In this document: positions 33,645 to 42,700 of the stretch, in pieces
Numbering within the stretch: the stretch's first letter is position 1
Layout: every line of letters begins with the position of its first letter
DNA from: Dehalococcoides mccartyi
GTDB taxonomy: Bacteria > Chloroflexota > Dehalococcoidia > UBA2979
Length of the DNA stretch: 64,000 nt
NCBI GenBank assembly: GCA_945865925.1
Contig: CAMBFG010000001.1
Location: 206,854 to 270,853, forward strand
Direction of reading: 5' to 3'
The notes under the pieces: model-generated
Told to the model about the DNA's origin: nothing
The model's input: only the letters and a program-made list of their open reading frames with translations
Database searches by the model: none
Translations under genes and position numbers: made by a program

Positions 33645-36461
33645 ATGCCCGCCGAGGACTACGTTGCGCTCGACCTCGAAACGACGGGGTTGAGCCTCGA
33701 TTCTGACGTCATCATCGAAGTCGGGGCGACACGGTTCGACCGCGAAGGTCGTGCCGAGACCTTCACCACGTTCATCGACCCAGGACGTCCGATCCCGCCT
33801 GAGATCCGAGCGCTCACCGGCATCTCCGATGCTGACGTCACCGGCGCACCTCGCTTCCACGAGGTCGCCGACCGCGTGCGCGAGTTCATCGGCGACCGCG
33901 CGGTCGTCGGGCAGAACATCGCCTTCGACCTCGCCTTCCTTGCCGCGGAGCATGTCGTCCCGCCCGGGCCGTCCTACGACACCTGGGAGCTCGCGTCCGT
34001 GCTGTTACCGACGGCGCAGCGGCTGAACCTCGGATCGCTCGCGGAGGCCGTGGGCGTCTCGATGCCGGTCGCGCATCGCGCGCTCGCGGATGCCGAGGCC
34101 ACGCGCGACATCTTCCTCGCACTGCTGAACAAGATGGACGGCATGCCACGCTCGATGCTGCTGGAGATGCGCATCTTCGCGGAGCGTGCCGGCTGGCGTG
34201 CGACACGGCTGATCGACGACACCCTCGCCCGCCGCCACGACGCGCCACCGACCGAGGCCGAGGCACGCGAGATCCTCGCGCGACTGCCGCTCCCGCCCTC
34301 GACGATCGCACCCGCCACGCTTACGCCGAGCATCGAGCGACGCCCGGTGACGGCGGCTGACGTGGACGCACTGTTCGCGGCTGCGGCTGCCCGCACCGAC
34401 CTCTTCCCCGGCTACGAGCGCCGGCCGGGCCAGGAGGCGATGTCGCGCGCGGTCGCGGAGAACCTCGCCCTCGGAGGCCACCTGGCTGCCGAGGCGGGGA
34501 CAGGCACCGGAAAGTCGCTCGCCTACCTGCTGCCCGCGCTGCTACACGCACTGCGGAACAGCGACCGCGTCGTGGTCTCCACGCACACCCTCAACCTGCA
34601 GGACCAACTCGCGACGAAGGACCTGCCGCTCGCCGCCGCGATCGTGGAGGGGTACGAGGGTGTCGCGGAGGGCACGCTGCGTACGGCGCTGCTGAAGGGA
34701 CGCACGAACTACCTCTGCCTCGAGCGATGGGCGGCGATACGCCTCGACCCCTCCCCACGGACTGAGCCGGAGGCGCGGCTGTTCGCGCGGATCGCGGCGT
34801 GGCTGCCTGACACTGAGACGGGCGAGCGCGGCGAGTTGTACATGACCTCACCGGAGCAGCCCGCATGGGATCAGGTCTCCGCGGGTGACACCGACTGCCT
34901 GTCGCGCCGCTGCGCTTACGTGCGCGACGGCTCGTGCTTCCTGCTGCGCGCCCGCCAGCGTGCCGCTGCAGCCCACGCCGTGGTCGCGAACCACTCGCTG
35001 CTGCTCGCGAACGCCGCGCGCGGCGACCAGGTGCTGCCGCCATTCCGCCACCTCGTGCTGGACGAGGCCCACCGACTCGAAGACGTCGCGACGCAGCACT
35101 ACGGCGCCATGCTCTCCCTGCGCGAACTGCGCGAGCGACTCGATGCCCTCGGCGCGCAGGACCGGCATGGCGCGGCGGGACTCGCGAGGCGGGTGCAGGG
35201 GCTGACGCGCGGGCCCGTGCAGGCGCTCGCGCCGACCGCCGGCCTCGCGCCGGCAGCGGCCAACCTCGACACGGCCGTGACCGGCGCGCGCGAACACATC
35301 CGCGAGATGGTCGAGGCGGTCCGCCACTTCATCGACGATCAGGAAGACATCCGCCCGGGTGGGCGCTCAGAAGTCTCGCTCACCTCGGCACGACGGGCGC
35401 AGCCGGCGTGGGAAGAGGTGGAGGGCGCCGCACTCACGATCGACATGGGCCTCACCGTGACCCTCGAGCGCCTGAGCACGATCCGCGACGGCCTCGCTGG
35501 CATCGAGGACTCCCCGGAGGTCGAGGTGCTGCGCGGCGAAGTCGCGCACGCCGTGGAGGCACTCGTGGGCGCACGCGACTCACTGAAGCGCACGGTGCTC
35601 CGCCCGACGCGAGACGACATCGCCTGGGTAACCTCGGGCGAGGGGGACGTGCGGCTGAATCTCGCGCCACTGGAAGTCGCGGGACGGCTCGCGGTGGACC
35701 TCTACGCTGGCCGCGAATCGGTGATGGTGACCTCGGCCACCCTCACGACCGCCGGTTCGTTCGACTTCGCGGCGCACCGCCTGGGCCTCGACGACCCCCA
35801 GACCATCGAGGTGCCATCGCCATACGACTACCGGCGTGCCGTGCTGGTACTCGTCGCCAATGACCTGCCGGAGCCGGGGATGCCGGGGTACGACCGCGCC
35901 GTGCAGGAGACAATGGCCGCGCTCGCGCGCGCGGCGCAAGGACGCACCCTCGGCCTGTTCACCTCCCACCAGGCGGTACGTTCCACGGCCAACGCGCTGC
36001 GCGAGCCACTACAGGCGGACGACATCACCGTGATGGCGCAGGGCGTCGATGGCTCACCGGCGCGGCTCCTGCGGCTGCTCATGGAGCGCCCTCGCACACT
36101 CCTCCTCGGGACGGCGGCGTTCTGGGAGGGTATCGATGTGCAGGGGGACGCCCTCTCCCAGATCGTCGTCGCGCGACTGCCGTTCCCGGTCCCGAGCGAC
36201 CCCGTCTATGCGGGCCGTGCGGAGCAGTTCGACAGTCCGTTCGACGAGTTCGCGCTGCCACAGTCGATCCTGCGCTTCCGCCAGGGCTTCGGGCGGCTGA
36301 TCCGCGGCTCGCAGGATCGAGGCGTGTTCGTGGTCCTCGACAGTCGCCTCACGCGCCGCGAGTACGGCCCATCGTTCCTCGATGCGCTGCCGGACTGCGA
36401 GGTGCGCCGCGTGCGTGCCGACGACATGGCTGCGGCCGTCACACGCTGGCTCGAACGCTAG
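33645..36461 (+). CDS. dinG: DnaQ-like exonuclease fused to DinG-type helicase
   Basis: A 938-residue fusion. Residues 1-170 form a DEDDh 3'-5' exonuclease (YVALDLETTGLSL with Asp10/Glu12, QNIAFDLAFL, and HRALADAEATRD with the catalytic His). From about 240 follows an XPD/DinG-type helicase: Walker A AEAGTGTGKSLAYL, DEAH box LVLDEAHRLED, and motif VI RFRQGFGRLIRGSQDRG. Cys residues at YLCLE, DCLSRRC and GSCF would hold the 4Fe-4S cluster. This fusion is the arrangement seen in Bacillus DinG. The likely role is DNA repair or resolving structured DNA. The stop overlaps the next GTG by one base. Confidence 0.94.
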   Translation: MPAEDYVALDLETTGLSLDSDVIIEVGATRFDREGRAETFTTFIDPGRPIPPEIRALTGISDADVTGAPRFHEVADRVREFIGDRAVVGQNIAFDLAFLAAEHVVPPGPSYDTWELASVLLPTAQRLNLGSLAEAVGVSMPVAHRALADAEATRDIFLALLNKMDGMPRSMLLEMRIFAERAGWRATRLIDDTLARRHDAPPTEAEAREILARLPLPPSTIAPATLTPSIERRPVTAADVDALFAAAAARTDLFPGYERRPGQEAMSRAVAENLALGGHLAAEAGTGTGKSLAYLLPALLHALRNSDRVVVSTHTLNLQDQLATKDLPLAAAIVEGYEGVAEGTLRTALLKGRTNYLCLERWAAIRLDPSPRTEPEARLFARIAAWLPDTETGERGELYMTSPEQPAWDQVSAGDTDCLSRRCAYVRDGSCFLLRARQRAAAAHAVVANHSLLLANAARGDQVLPPFRHLVLDEAHRLEDVATQHYGAMLSLRELRERLDALGAQDRHGAAGLARRVQGLTRGPVQALAPTAGLAPAAANLDTAVTGAREHIREMVEAVRHFIDDQEDIRPGGRSEVSLTSARRAQPAWEEVEGAALTIDMGLTVTLERLSTIRDGLAGIEDSPEVEVLRGEVAHAVEALVGARDSLKRTVLRPTRDDIAWVTSGEGDVRLNLAPLEVAGRLAVDLYAGRESVMVTSATLTTAGSFDFAAHRLGLDDPQTIEVPSPYDYRRAVLVLVANDLPEPGMPGYDRAVQETMAALARAAQGRTLGLFTSHQAVRSTANALREPLQADDITVMAQGVDGSPARLLRLLMERPRTLLLGTAAFWEGIDVQGDALSQIVVARLPFPVPSDPVYAGRAEQFDSPFDEFALPQSILRFRQGFGRLIRGSQDRGVFVVLDSRLTRREYGPSFLDALPDCEVRRVRADDMAAAVTRWLER

Positions 36462-36952
36462 TGGCGGCCTGGGCGAGCGGCCACGGCGTCACGCTGGTCG
36501 AGGTGCGCGATGCCGCACGCGCCGCGCTGCTTGCCGAAGCGGGCATCCGGCAGGCCCTCCTCGATGGCGTCGACCGAGGGCTGACGGGCGACCCTCCGGA
36601 TATCCCCACCACCGCCTCGGTCTTCGCGTTGCGCGAGGGCCGCCGCACGACCGGCACCGCCGAGGGCATCGTGGTGGTCGCGCGTGACTCCTCGACAGCG
36701 GGCGAGGCGGCGCTGCTTGCGCTTGCCATCGCGCCCGCCTCGCGGGGCCGGGCGCTGGCGACCAAGGCGCTCCTGATCGCCGAGCGACGGCTGATCGAGG
36801 ACGGCGCGACACGCGTGCTCGCGCGCGTGCCTCGGACGAACGGGCGCGGGTTGTACTACATGCTGCGCTGCGGGTTCACGCCCGTGACAGGCGACGGCAC
36901 ACCATACGACGAGAGCGACGCGACCTGGTTCGCGCGACGGATGCCCGCCTAG
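36461..36952 (+). CDS. GNAT-family acetyltransferase
   Basis: A 163-residue predicted N-acetyltransferase. The acetyl-CoA-binding region is present in weak form: a strand with ALLALAIAPASRGRALATKAL (given here as motif A, where R-G-R-A-L-A-T stands for the usual Q-x-x-G-x-G/A), followed by LIEDGATRVLARVPRTN and the C-terminal GLYYMLRCGFTPV strand-helix. It starts with GTG at 36461, sharing one base with the dinG TAG. The substrate is unknown. The N-terminal 60 residues are Ala-rich and not typical. Confidence 0.75.
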   Translation: MAAWASGHGVTLVEVRDAARAALLAEAGIRQALLDGVDRGLTGDPPDIPTTASVFALREGRRTTGTAEGIVVVARDSSTAGEAALLALAIAPASRGRALATKALLIAERRLIEDGATRVLARVPRTNGRGLYYMLRCGFTPVTGDGTPYDESDATWFARRMPA

Positions 36953-36961
36953 CGATCGGGT

Positions 36962-37201
36962 CTAGTGCTTTGCGCCCGCGCGCCGCTGCTGCTCGAGCCG
37001 CCTCGACTCCATCGCGCGGCGCGCCCAGCGTCGCCACATCAGCGTGACGGAGACAGCGAGCAGCGCGGCAATACCGATGTCGAGCAGGCCGGTGGCGCCG
37101 TCCGGAAGGCCAGAAGCGAACCGCCCCACGAGCAGCCCGAGCGCGAACACCAGCAGCGTGGACATCGTGCGCAGGCGCGGGTTGGAAGGCGCCTCGGTCA
37201 C
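36962..37201 (-). CDS. small membrane protein, 79 aa
   Basis: A 79-residue protein with two predicted helices (about 13-31, MSTLLVFALGLLVGRFASG, and 42-57, DIGIAALLAVSVTLMW) and a strongly basic C-terminus (RRWARRAMESRRLEQQRR). Its GTG at 37199-37201 overlaps the TGA of the upstream zinc-finger-like gene by 4 bases. It is third in the minus-strand operon that starts with the nucleotidyltransferase. No family recognised. Confidence 0.65.
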   Translation of the reverse strand: MTEAPSNPRLRTMSTLLVFALGLLVGRFASGLPDGATGLLDIGIAALLAVSVTLMWRRWARRAMESRRLEQQRRAGAKH

Positions 37202-37548
37202 CGGTCGATCCGGCGGAAGCGGCGGCGGGGGCGCTCGCCGGCGTCAGGCTTCGAGGATGGGCGGGGCGGGGGAGTGATCGCGGACGGAGGGAGTGGCAGC
37301 GCGTCGCCAGTCATCGCCGCGAACATGCCCATCATCCCGGTCGGCCCGGACGGCTCTCGGCGCAGCGCAATGCAGTTGTTGCAGATCATCTCGATGCCCA
37401 TCGCATCGCCGAGGATCGCGTCGCCGCAGTCCTTGCCCGGGCGGTCGATCCGAGGGTTGAGGTGGAACATCGTCCCGCACTCGATGCACTCGACGAGCGG
37501 GGTCTCCTCGACCTCGTTGCAGACGCCGCAGATCGCTCCACTGCTCAT
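37198..37548 (-). CDS. Cys-rich zinc-binding protein
   Basis: A 116-residue protein with eight Cys and one His in a treble-clef-like order: CGVC near 7, CIECGTMFH near 21, GKDCGD near 40 and ICNNC near 55. That spacing could bind two zinc ions and recalls RING/PHD-type cross-brace fingers. The rest is Pro/Ser/Arg-rich and probably disordered. It overlaps the upstream nucleotidyltransferase by 4 bases (ATGA) and the downstream membrane gene by 4 bases. Such fingers mediate protein or nucleic acid contact. No further function can be given. Confidence 0.72.
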   Translation of the reverse strand: MSSGAICGVCNEVEETPLVECIECGTMFHLNPRIDRPGKDCGDAILGDAMGIEMICNNCIALRREPSGPTGMMGMFAAMTGDALPLPPSAITPPPRPSSKPDAGERPRRRFRRIDR

Positions 37549-38843
37549 CGTGACCCCTCGTGCGCTACGAAGTGGCGGACCGCTGCGCGTTCGGCCGACT
37601 TCGAGGTCAGCGTGCGCTCGTACCGGGCGCGGCGCAACTCGCGCAGGATCTGGCCGACGTGCGGCCCTCGCGTCACACCGAGGGCGATGACCTCCTCGGC
37701 CGTGAGCACGGGTTTGGTGCGTGTCCAGCGGTCCAGGGCGCGCCAGTTGGCCGTCCCGTGTGGCGCGAGCCAGCGCGCTGCGAGCCGAGCCTCCTCGCTG
37801 GTGCGCTCCACCGTCGCGAGTTGGTCCGGCGAGGGCGACTCGGGCAGTGCCAGCAGGCGCGCGGCGTCACGCACGACCTCACGCTCCTCGCCGGAGGCAG
37901 TCAGGCGCGTGAGGATGGCGGGGTGCTCCCGGAGCGGCGCGAGCAACAGCGCGGCGAAGCAGGGCGAGGGCATCGGCTCGGGGTGACGGGTGAGCGCGCG
38001 CAGGGTGCTCGGGTCCACCGCCCATGCCGGATGGATCGCACGCAGCACACCCCAGCGGTCGAGCAGACGCACCGCGCCCGCCGTGTGACCTCGACGCGCG
38101 GTGAGGTCGAGTTCCCCGAACCACCGGTCGCCGGAGACCGTCGAGGCCCAGTGCGTGCCGTCCTCGATCAGCCGAGCCGTCTCGGCGTCCGGGCGCAGGC
38201 GACGCGCTGCCGCGACGCGCGCCCCACGCCAGAGGCGGGTCGCGTCGTCCTCGAACGAGCGCGGATGGAGCACGCAGAGCCGGCGCGCCGTTGCATCCGC
38301 GAGGCCGCCGAATGGATCGACCACGCGCCCTCGATGTTCACCCGTCAAGCCGAGGGCGATCGCGTTCACCGTGAAGTCACGCCGTGCCAGGTCGCGCTCG
38401 ATGTCGCGTGTCCACCGCACCGTTGGGAGGGCGCCTGCACGCGTGTACGTCTCCGAGCGCAGCCGGGCGAGATCGAGGCGCGCAGAACCCTCGGTGGTGG
38501 TCAGGGTGAGGCCAGCCGTGCCGAACGTGGAGACTGCGCCCACAGAGACCTCGGGCAGACGGGTGGCGAGGTCGCGAGCGAAGCGGCCGACGTCACCGTC
38601 GATGACGAGGTCGAGGTCGTTGATCGGTTCACCAAGGGCGAGGTCGCGTGGGGCACCGCCGACCGCCCAGAGCGTGACGTTTCGGGCGGTCGCGGTCGCC
38701 TCGGCGGTCGCCAGCAGCCGGCGGAGCGGCGGGGGCAAGACGCGGCGGAGGGACGCGGCGGAGATTCGCGGAGTAGACTGGTTGTTGACAGAAGTCGAGG
38801 CCCGGACGTTATCCCGCGTAGGCGGTTGAACAATTCTTGACAC
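37545..38843 (-). CDS. CCA-adding / poly(A) polymerase family nucleotidyltransferase
   Basis: A 432-residue class II nucleotidyltransferase that adds CCA, or A alone, to RNA 3' ends. The head domain has LWAVGGAPRDLALGEPINDL with the G-G-x-x-R-D motif and DLDLVIDGD with the catalytic Asp pair. RRDFTVNAIALGL and DPFGGLADATARRL follow, then the RNA-binding R-L-W-R-G-A-R-V-A-A-A-R segment. The C-terminal half is helical. Whether it makes CCA or poly(A) cannot be told by eye. The three tRNAs in the window encode their own CCA, so repair would be the main need. Start GTG 38843 with AGGGAG 11 bases upstream; the start codon lies within the inverted repeat at the divergent promoter. Confidence 0.88.
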   Translation of the reverse strand: MSRIVQPPTRDNVRASTSVNNQSTPRISAASLRRVLPPPLRRLLATAEATATARNVTLWAVGGAPRDLALGEPINDLDLVIDGDVGRFARDLATRLPEVSVGAVSTFGTAGLTLTTTEGSARLDLARLRSETYTRAGALPTVRWTRDIERDLARRDFTVNAIALGLTGEHRGRVVDPFGGLADATARRLCVLHPRSFEDDATRLWRGARVAAARRLRPDAETARLIEDGTHWASTVSGDRWFGELDLTARRGHTAGAVRLLDRWGVLRAIHPAWAVDPSTLRALTRHPEPMPSPCFAALLLAPLREHPAILTRLTASGEEREVVRDAARLLALPESPSPDQLATVERTSEEARLAARWLAPHGTANWRALDRWTRTKPVLTAEEVIALGVTRGPHVGQILRELRRARYERTLTSKSAERAAVRHFVAHEGSR

Positions 38844-38851
38844 TGTTCAAC
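38825..38851. promoter_or_regulatory. inverted repeat overlapping the rnc promoter and divergent start
   Basis: GTTGAACA (38825-38832) and TGTTCAAC (38844-38851) are perfect 8-bp arms with an 11-base spacer. The right arm lies between the -35 and -10 of the plus-strand promoter and over the GTG of the minus-strand gene. The placement is that of a repressor operator controlling both directions, but no cognate regulator is known. Confidence 0.6.
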
Positions 38852-38865
38852 GGTCTCCCTAGGAT
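38837..38865 (+). promoter_or_regulatory. sigma-70-type promoter of rnc-smc-ftsY
   Basis: A perfect -35 TTGACA (38837-38842), a 17-base spacer, and -10 TAGGAT (38860-38865). The start would be near 38872, giving a leader of about 80-105 bases before rnc. Confidence 0.72.
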
Positions 38866-38952
38866 TCGCAGACCCGGCTGACTCTCCCCAGTGTCAGACC
38901 GTTTGCTGGGCTTTCAGGGCGCACAGCGTCGACATCGTACGCGCGGCGGGGC

Positions 38953-39780
38953 GTGTCCGATGGGAAAGGCTCAGGCGTGGTAATCGTGACCGCGGAACCC
39001 GCCCCCACCTCCCGCACTCCGGACTCGCTGACGTCGCTTGAGACGCGTCTTGGCGTGACCTTCCGTGACCGCGCGCTCCTCCTCGCTGCGCTCACGCACC
39101 CGTCCTACGCGAACGAGCACCCCTCCGACCCCGCACCCACGAACGAACGCCTTGAGTTCCTCGGAGACGCGGCGCTCTCGCTCGTCGTCGCTGAGACGCT
39201 TTACCAGCGCTTTCCAGAGGTGCAGGAGGGCCGCCTGACCGAATGGCGCTCCTACGTGGTCCAGGGGCCCACGCTGGCACGTGTGGCGAGCGAGCGCGTC
39301 GACCTCGGCCCCGCGCTACGCCTCGGGCGCGGCGAGGAGCTGACCGGTGGCCGCGAGCGCGACGGCAACCTCGAACGTGCCTACGAAGCGATCGTCGGCG
39401 CGCTCTACCTCGACCAGGGGGTCGAGGCGGTGCGCAGCCTCGTCGAGCGCACGCTGGGCGACGAGTTCGACCGGCTCGCGAACGAGGTGGGCGTCCTCAA
39501 CGCCAAGGGCACGCTGCAAGAACTGGCGCAGGACGGCGGCCTTGGCCGGCCGGACTACGTGGTCGTTTCACAGGACGGCCCCGACCACAGCCGCCGCTTC
39601 GAGGTGGAAGTGCGAGTCGGTGGCACGGCCTTCGGGCGCGGCCGCGGCAGCAGCCGCCAAGAGGCTGAAAAGCAGGCGGCGTTGCAGGCGCTACCCGGAC
39701 TTCGGGCACGCGCCACGCAGGTGTCGGGCAGTACATCGACAGGCAACGCGGGCGCTTCGGGCGCTGGAATCGGGGCGTAG
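38953..39780 (+). CDS. rnc: ribonuclease III
   Basis: Double-strand-specific endoribonuclease for rRNA and other RNA processing. It has 275 residues from GTG 38953. GTG 38977, eight codons later with GAAAGG in front, is an equally good start. The catalytic domain has the signature NERLEFLGDAALSLVV and the second acidic site in YEAIVGALYLDQG. The dsRNA-binding domain (about 185-250) begins NAKGTLQELAQ. The C-terminus is a Ser/Thr/Gly/Ala tail of 25 residues. smc starts directly after the stop. The order rnc-smc-ftsY is conserved in many Gram-positive bacteria. Confidence 0.96.
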   Translation: MSDGKGSGVVIVTAEPAPTSRTPDSLTSLETRLGVTFRDRALLLAALTHPSYANEHPSDPAPTNERLEFLGDAALSLVVAETLYQRFPEVQEGRLTEWRSYVVQGPTLARVASERVDLGPALRLGRGEELTGGRERDGNLERAYEAIVGALYLDQGVEAVRSLVERTLGDEFDRLANEVGVLNAKGTLQELAQDGGLGRPDYVVVSQDGPDHSRRFEVEVRVGGTAFGRGRGSSRQEAEKQAALQALPGLRARATQVSGSTSTGNAGASGAGIGA

Positions 39781-42700
39781 GTGTACCTGAGGCGACTCGA
39801 AGTCCATGGCTTCAAGGCGTTCGCGGAGCGCCAGCGGTTCGAGTTCGGGCCGGGCATGACCGTGATCGCGGGGCCGAACGGCTCTGGCAAGTCGAACGTC
39901 GCGGACGCGCTGCGCTGGGCCCTCGGCGAGACCTCCGCGCGCCAGATCCGCGCGCGCAAGACCGAGGACATCATCTTCTCCGGCTCGGACAAGCGCCGTG
40001 CCATGGGCCTGGCCGAAGTCACGCTCACCCTCGATAACGCCGAGGGCTGGATGCCGATAGACTACACCGAGGTCGCCGTCACACGTCGCGCGCACCGCTC
40101 TGGTGAAAACGAGTACGCGATCAACGGATCGCAGTGCCGCCTGGGCGACGTCCTCGACCTCTTCCGACAGGCACAGGTCGGCCAGAACTCGTACGCCCAC
40201 ATGTCACAGGGCCTCGTCGACGAAGTGCTGGCGCTGCGCCCGCAGGAGCGCCGCGAACTGATCGAGGAGGCCGCGGACCTCCGCCGCCACCGGCACCAGC
40301 TGACCCTGTCCGAACGCCGCCTGGTGGAGACGCGCGACAACCTCGGGCATGTGCGCATGCTCATCCGTGAGGTCGAGCCGCGGATCAAGGCGCTGCAGCG
40401 CCAGTCACGTCGCGCTGCCCGCTACCGCGAACTTGCGCGCGAACTCGCGGATGCCCTCGAGGTCTACTTCGAAGCCGAGCTCCGCACCGCACGCGAGGCG
40501 CAGACGTCCACACAGGCACGCCATGACCAGCGAGCGCAGGCGTTCAACGTCGCCCGCGAGGCGATGGCCGGCGTCGAGACACGGCTACGCGAGGTGGAGT
40601 CGGTCGTGCGCGAGCGTCGCACCGCCCTCGAAACCGCGCAGGGGCGTGAGCGCGAACTATCCGAGGAAGGGCTCCGGCTGGAGCAGGCCGTCGCCCTCGC
40701 CGAGCAGCGGCTGGAACTGCTGGCGGAGCGCCGCACCGAACTCGAAGCCGCCCTCGCCGCGACGGACCTGCCCGCCGACGACGCGAGCGCGATTGATGCC
40801 ACGATCGCGGCGTTCGACGCGCGCGTGGTGGAGTCGCAGACGGCCCTGGCCCGCGCGCGCGAGGCGCTGACGTCCGCCGACGAGGCAACGCGCGGTGTGC
40901 TCCGTGAGCTCTCCGAGGCCGAAGCGCGCCGCGCACGCCTCGAAGCCGAGGCGGACGACACCCAGCGCCGGATCGTGGAAGCGCAGCGTCGAGCCGAACA
41001 GCGCGCCACCGACCGTGCCGCCGCCGGCGACGAGCGCACGACGCTCCTCGCGACGGCCACTGAGCAGGAAGCGCTGCTGGCGCGCCACCAGCAGGAGGCG
41101 CAAACCCTCGACGACGCGCTACGGCTGACGCGCGAACGGCGCGAGTCAGCAGAGCGACGGCTCGAGGAAGAACAGCGCGCGCAGCAGGCGGCGCAGGACG
41201 CCCTCGTCGGGCTCGAAGCACACCTTGCCCAGGTGGAGGACCGCCTCCAGCTGATCGAGATGCTGCGCGACTCTGTCCCCGCCGGGAGCACTGGCACCGA
41301 AGCACTGATCGAGGCTGGTCGTACGAAGTTCCTCAATCCCGAGGAAGGGCTGTCGGGCATCGTGGACGCGGTCTCGCGGCTGATCCGCGTGCCCGAGGGC
41401 CTCGAGGCAGCGATCGAGGCGGCGCTGGCGGAGTTCCTCGGCGCTGTGGTCGTCGAGTCCTACGACGACGCGATCGCCGCCGTCGCCTACCTGCGGGAAC
41501 AGGGCGCCGGTGTCGCCACCGTGCTGCCACTGCAGGGCATGGAGCCCAAGTACCCGCTCAACCTGTTCAACGAGCGTGGGGTCGTCGGCATCGCGTCGCG
41601 CCTCGTGCGCTGCGACCAGAAGATGCGGCCGCTGGTGGACACGCTGCTGGGCCGCGTGATTGTGGTGGAGGACCTGCGCGTCGCGGAGCAGATGATTACG
41701 CGCGGCCTCGGCTCCGTCGTGACACGCGACGGCATCCTGCTCCGCCCGGGCGGTGCCGTGTACGGCGGACGCACGGGCGCCGACGGCACCGAGCGCTTTT
41801 CGCTCCAGCGTGAACTCGACGCGCTCCCTGCGCAGATGGACGAGGCCCGGGCGGCCATCGGGCCCGCACAGACGCGCACGGCACATGCTGCGGAGATCGT
41901 GGCGGACGCCCGCGACGCCGTGACGCAGGCGCGGCGCGCCGTCGACGAAGCCACCGAGCGGCGCCGTCAACACGACGTCGCACGGAGCGCGATCGAGCGC
42001 CGCCAGACCGAGATCACGGCGGAACTGCGCGCCGTAGAACTGCGCCTGCAGCCGCAGCCGGACGAGGCAGATACAGGCCTCGCGGAGCGGCTGAACACTG
42101 CGCGCGCCGCCGTCACCGAGGTCGTCGCACGCATCGCCGAGATCCGCGACCGCTCCGAAGCGGTAGGCGCGGAGCGTGACGCCGCCGCCGAGCGCGCGAC
42201 CCTCGCCACACAGTCCCTCGCAGGCACGGAGGCGGAACGTCGTGCCCTCGCCGCCCAGCGGGACGAGCGGGTGGCGGCACGCCGCAATGCCCTGGAACTG
42301 GTCACGAAGCAGCGGGAGTCGCTCGACGCGATCCGGCGCGAGCAGGAAGACCTCGCCCTCACGTTGCGCGACCGGCGCGAGCGCCTCGCGAATAACCGCT
42401 CGTTGCGCACAGAGGCGCAGGCCGCTGTCGGGCCCGCGCACGCTGCGGTCGCCGAACTCGCGGAGGAGGAACGTACCCTGTCTGCCGCCCGCGGCGACCA
42501 ACAGCGCGCGCTCCTCGCTGCCGAACGCGAGATGCTCGAGAGCGAGCACGGCCTCCGCCAGACTGCCGAGCGCGTCACCAAGCTCCTCGAGGAGATCGAG
42601 GCGGAGGGAATGGCCATCCAGCCAGATGGCACCGTGACTCCGCTCAACCCATTGTCCGTGCCCAAGTCGATGATTGACGACGACGATGGCGTTCAGGGAG

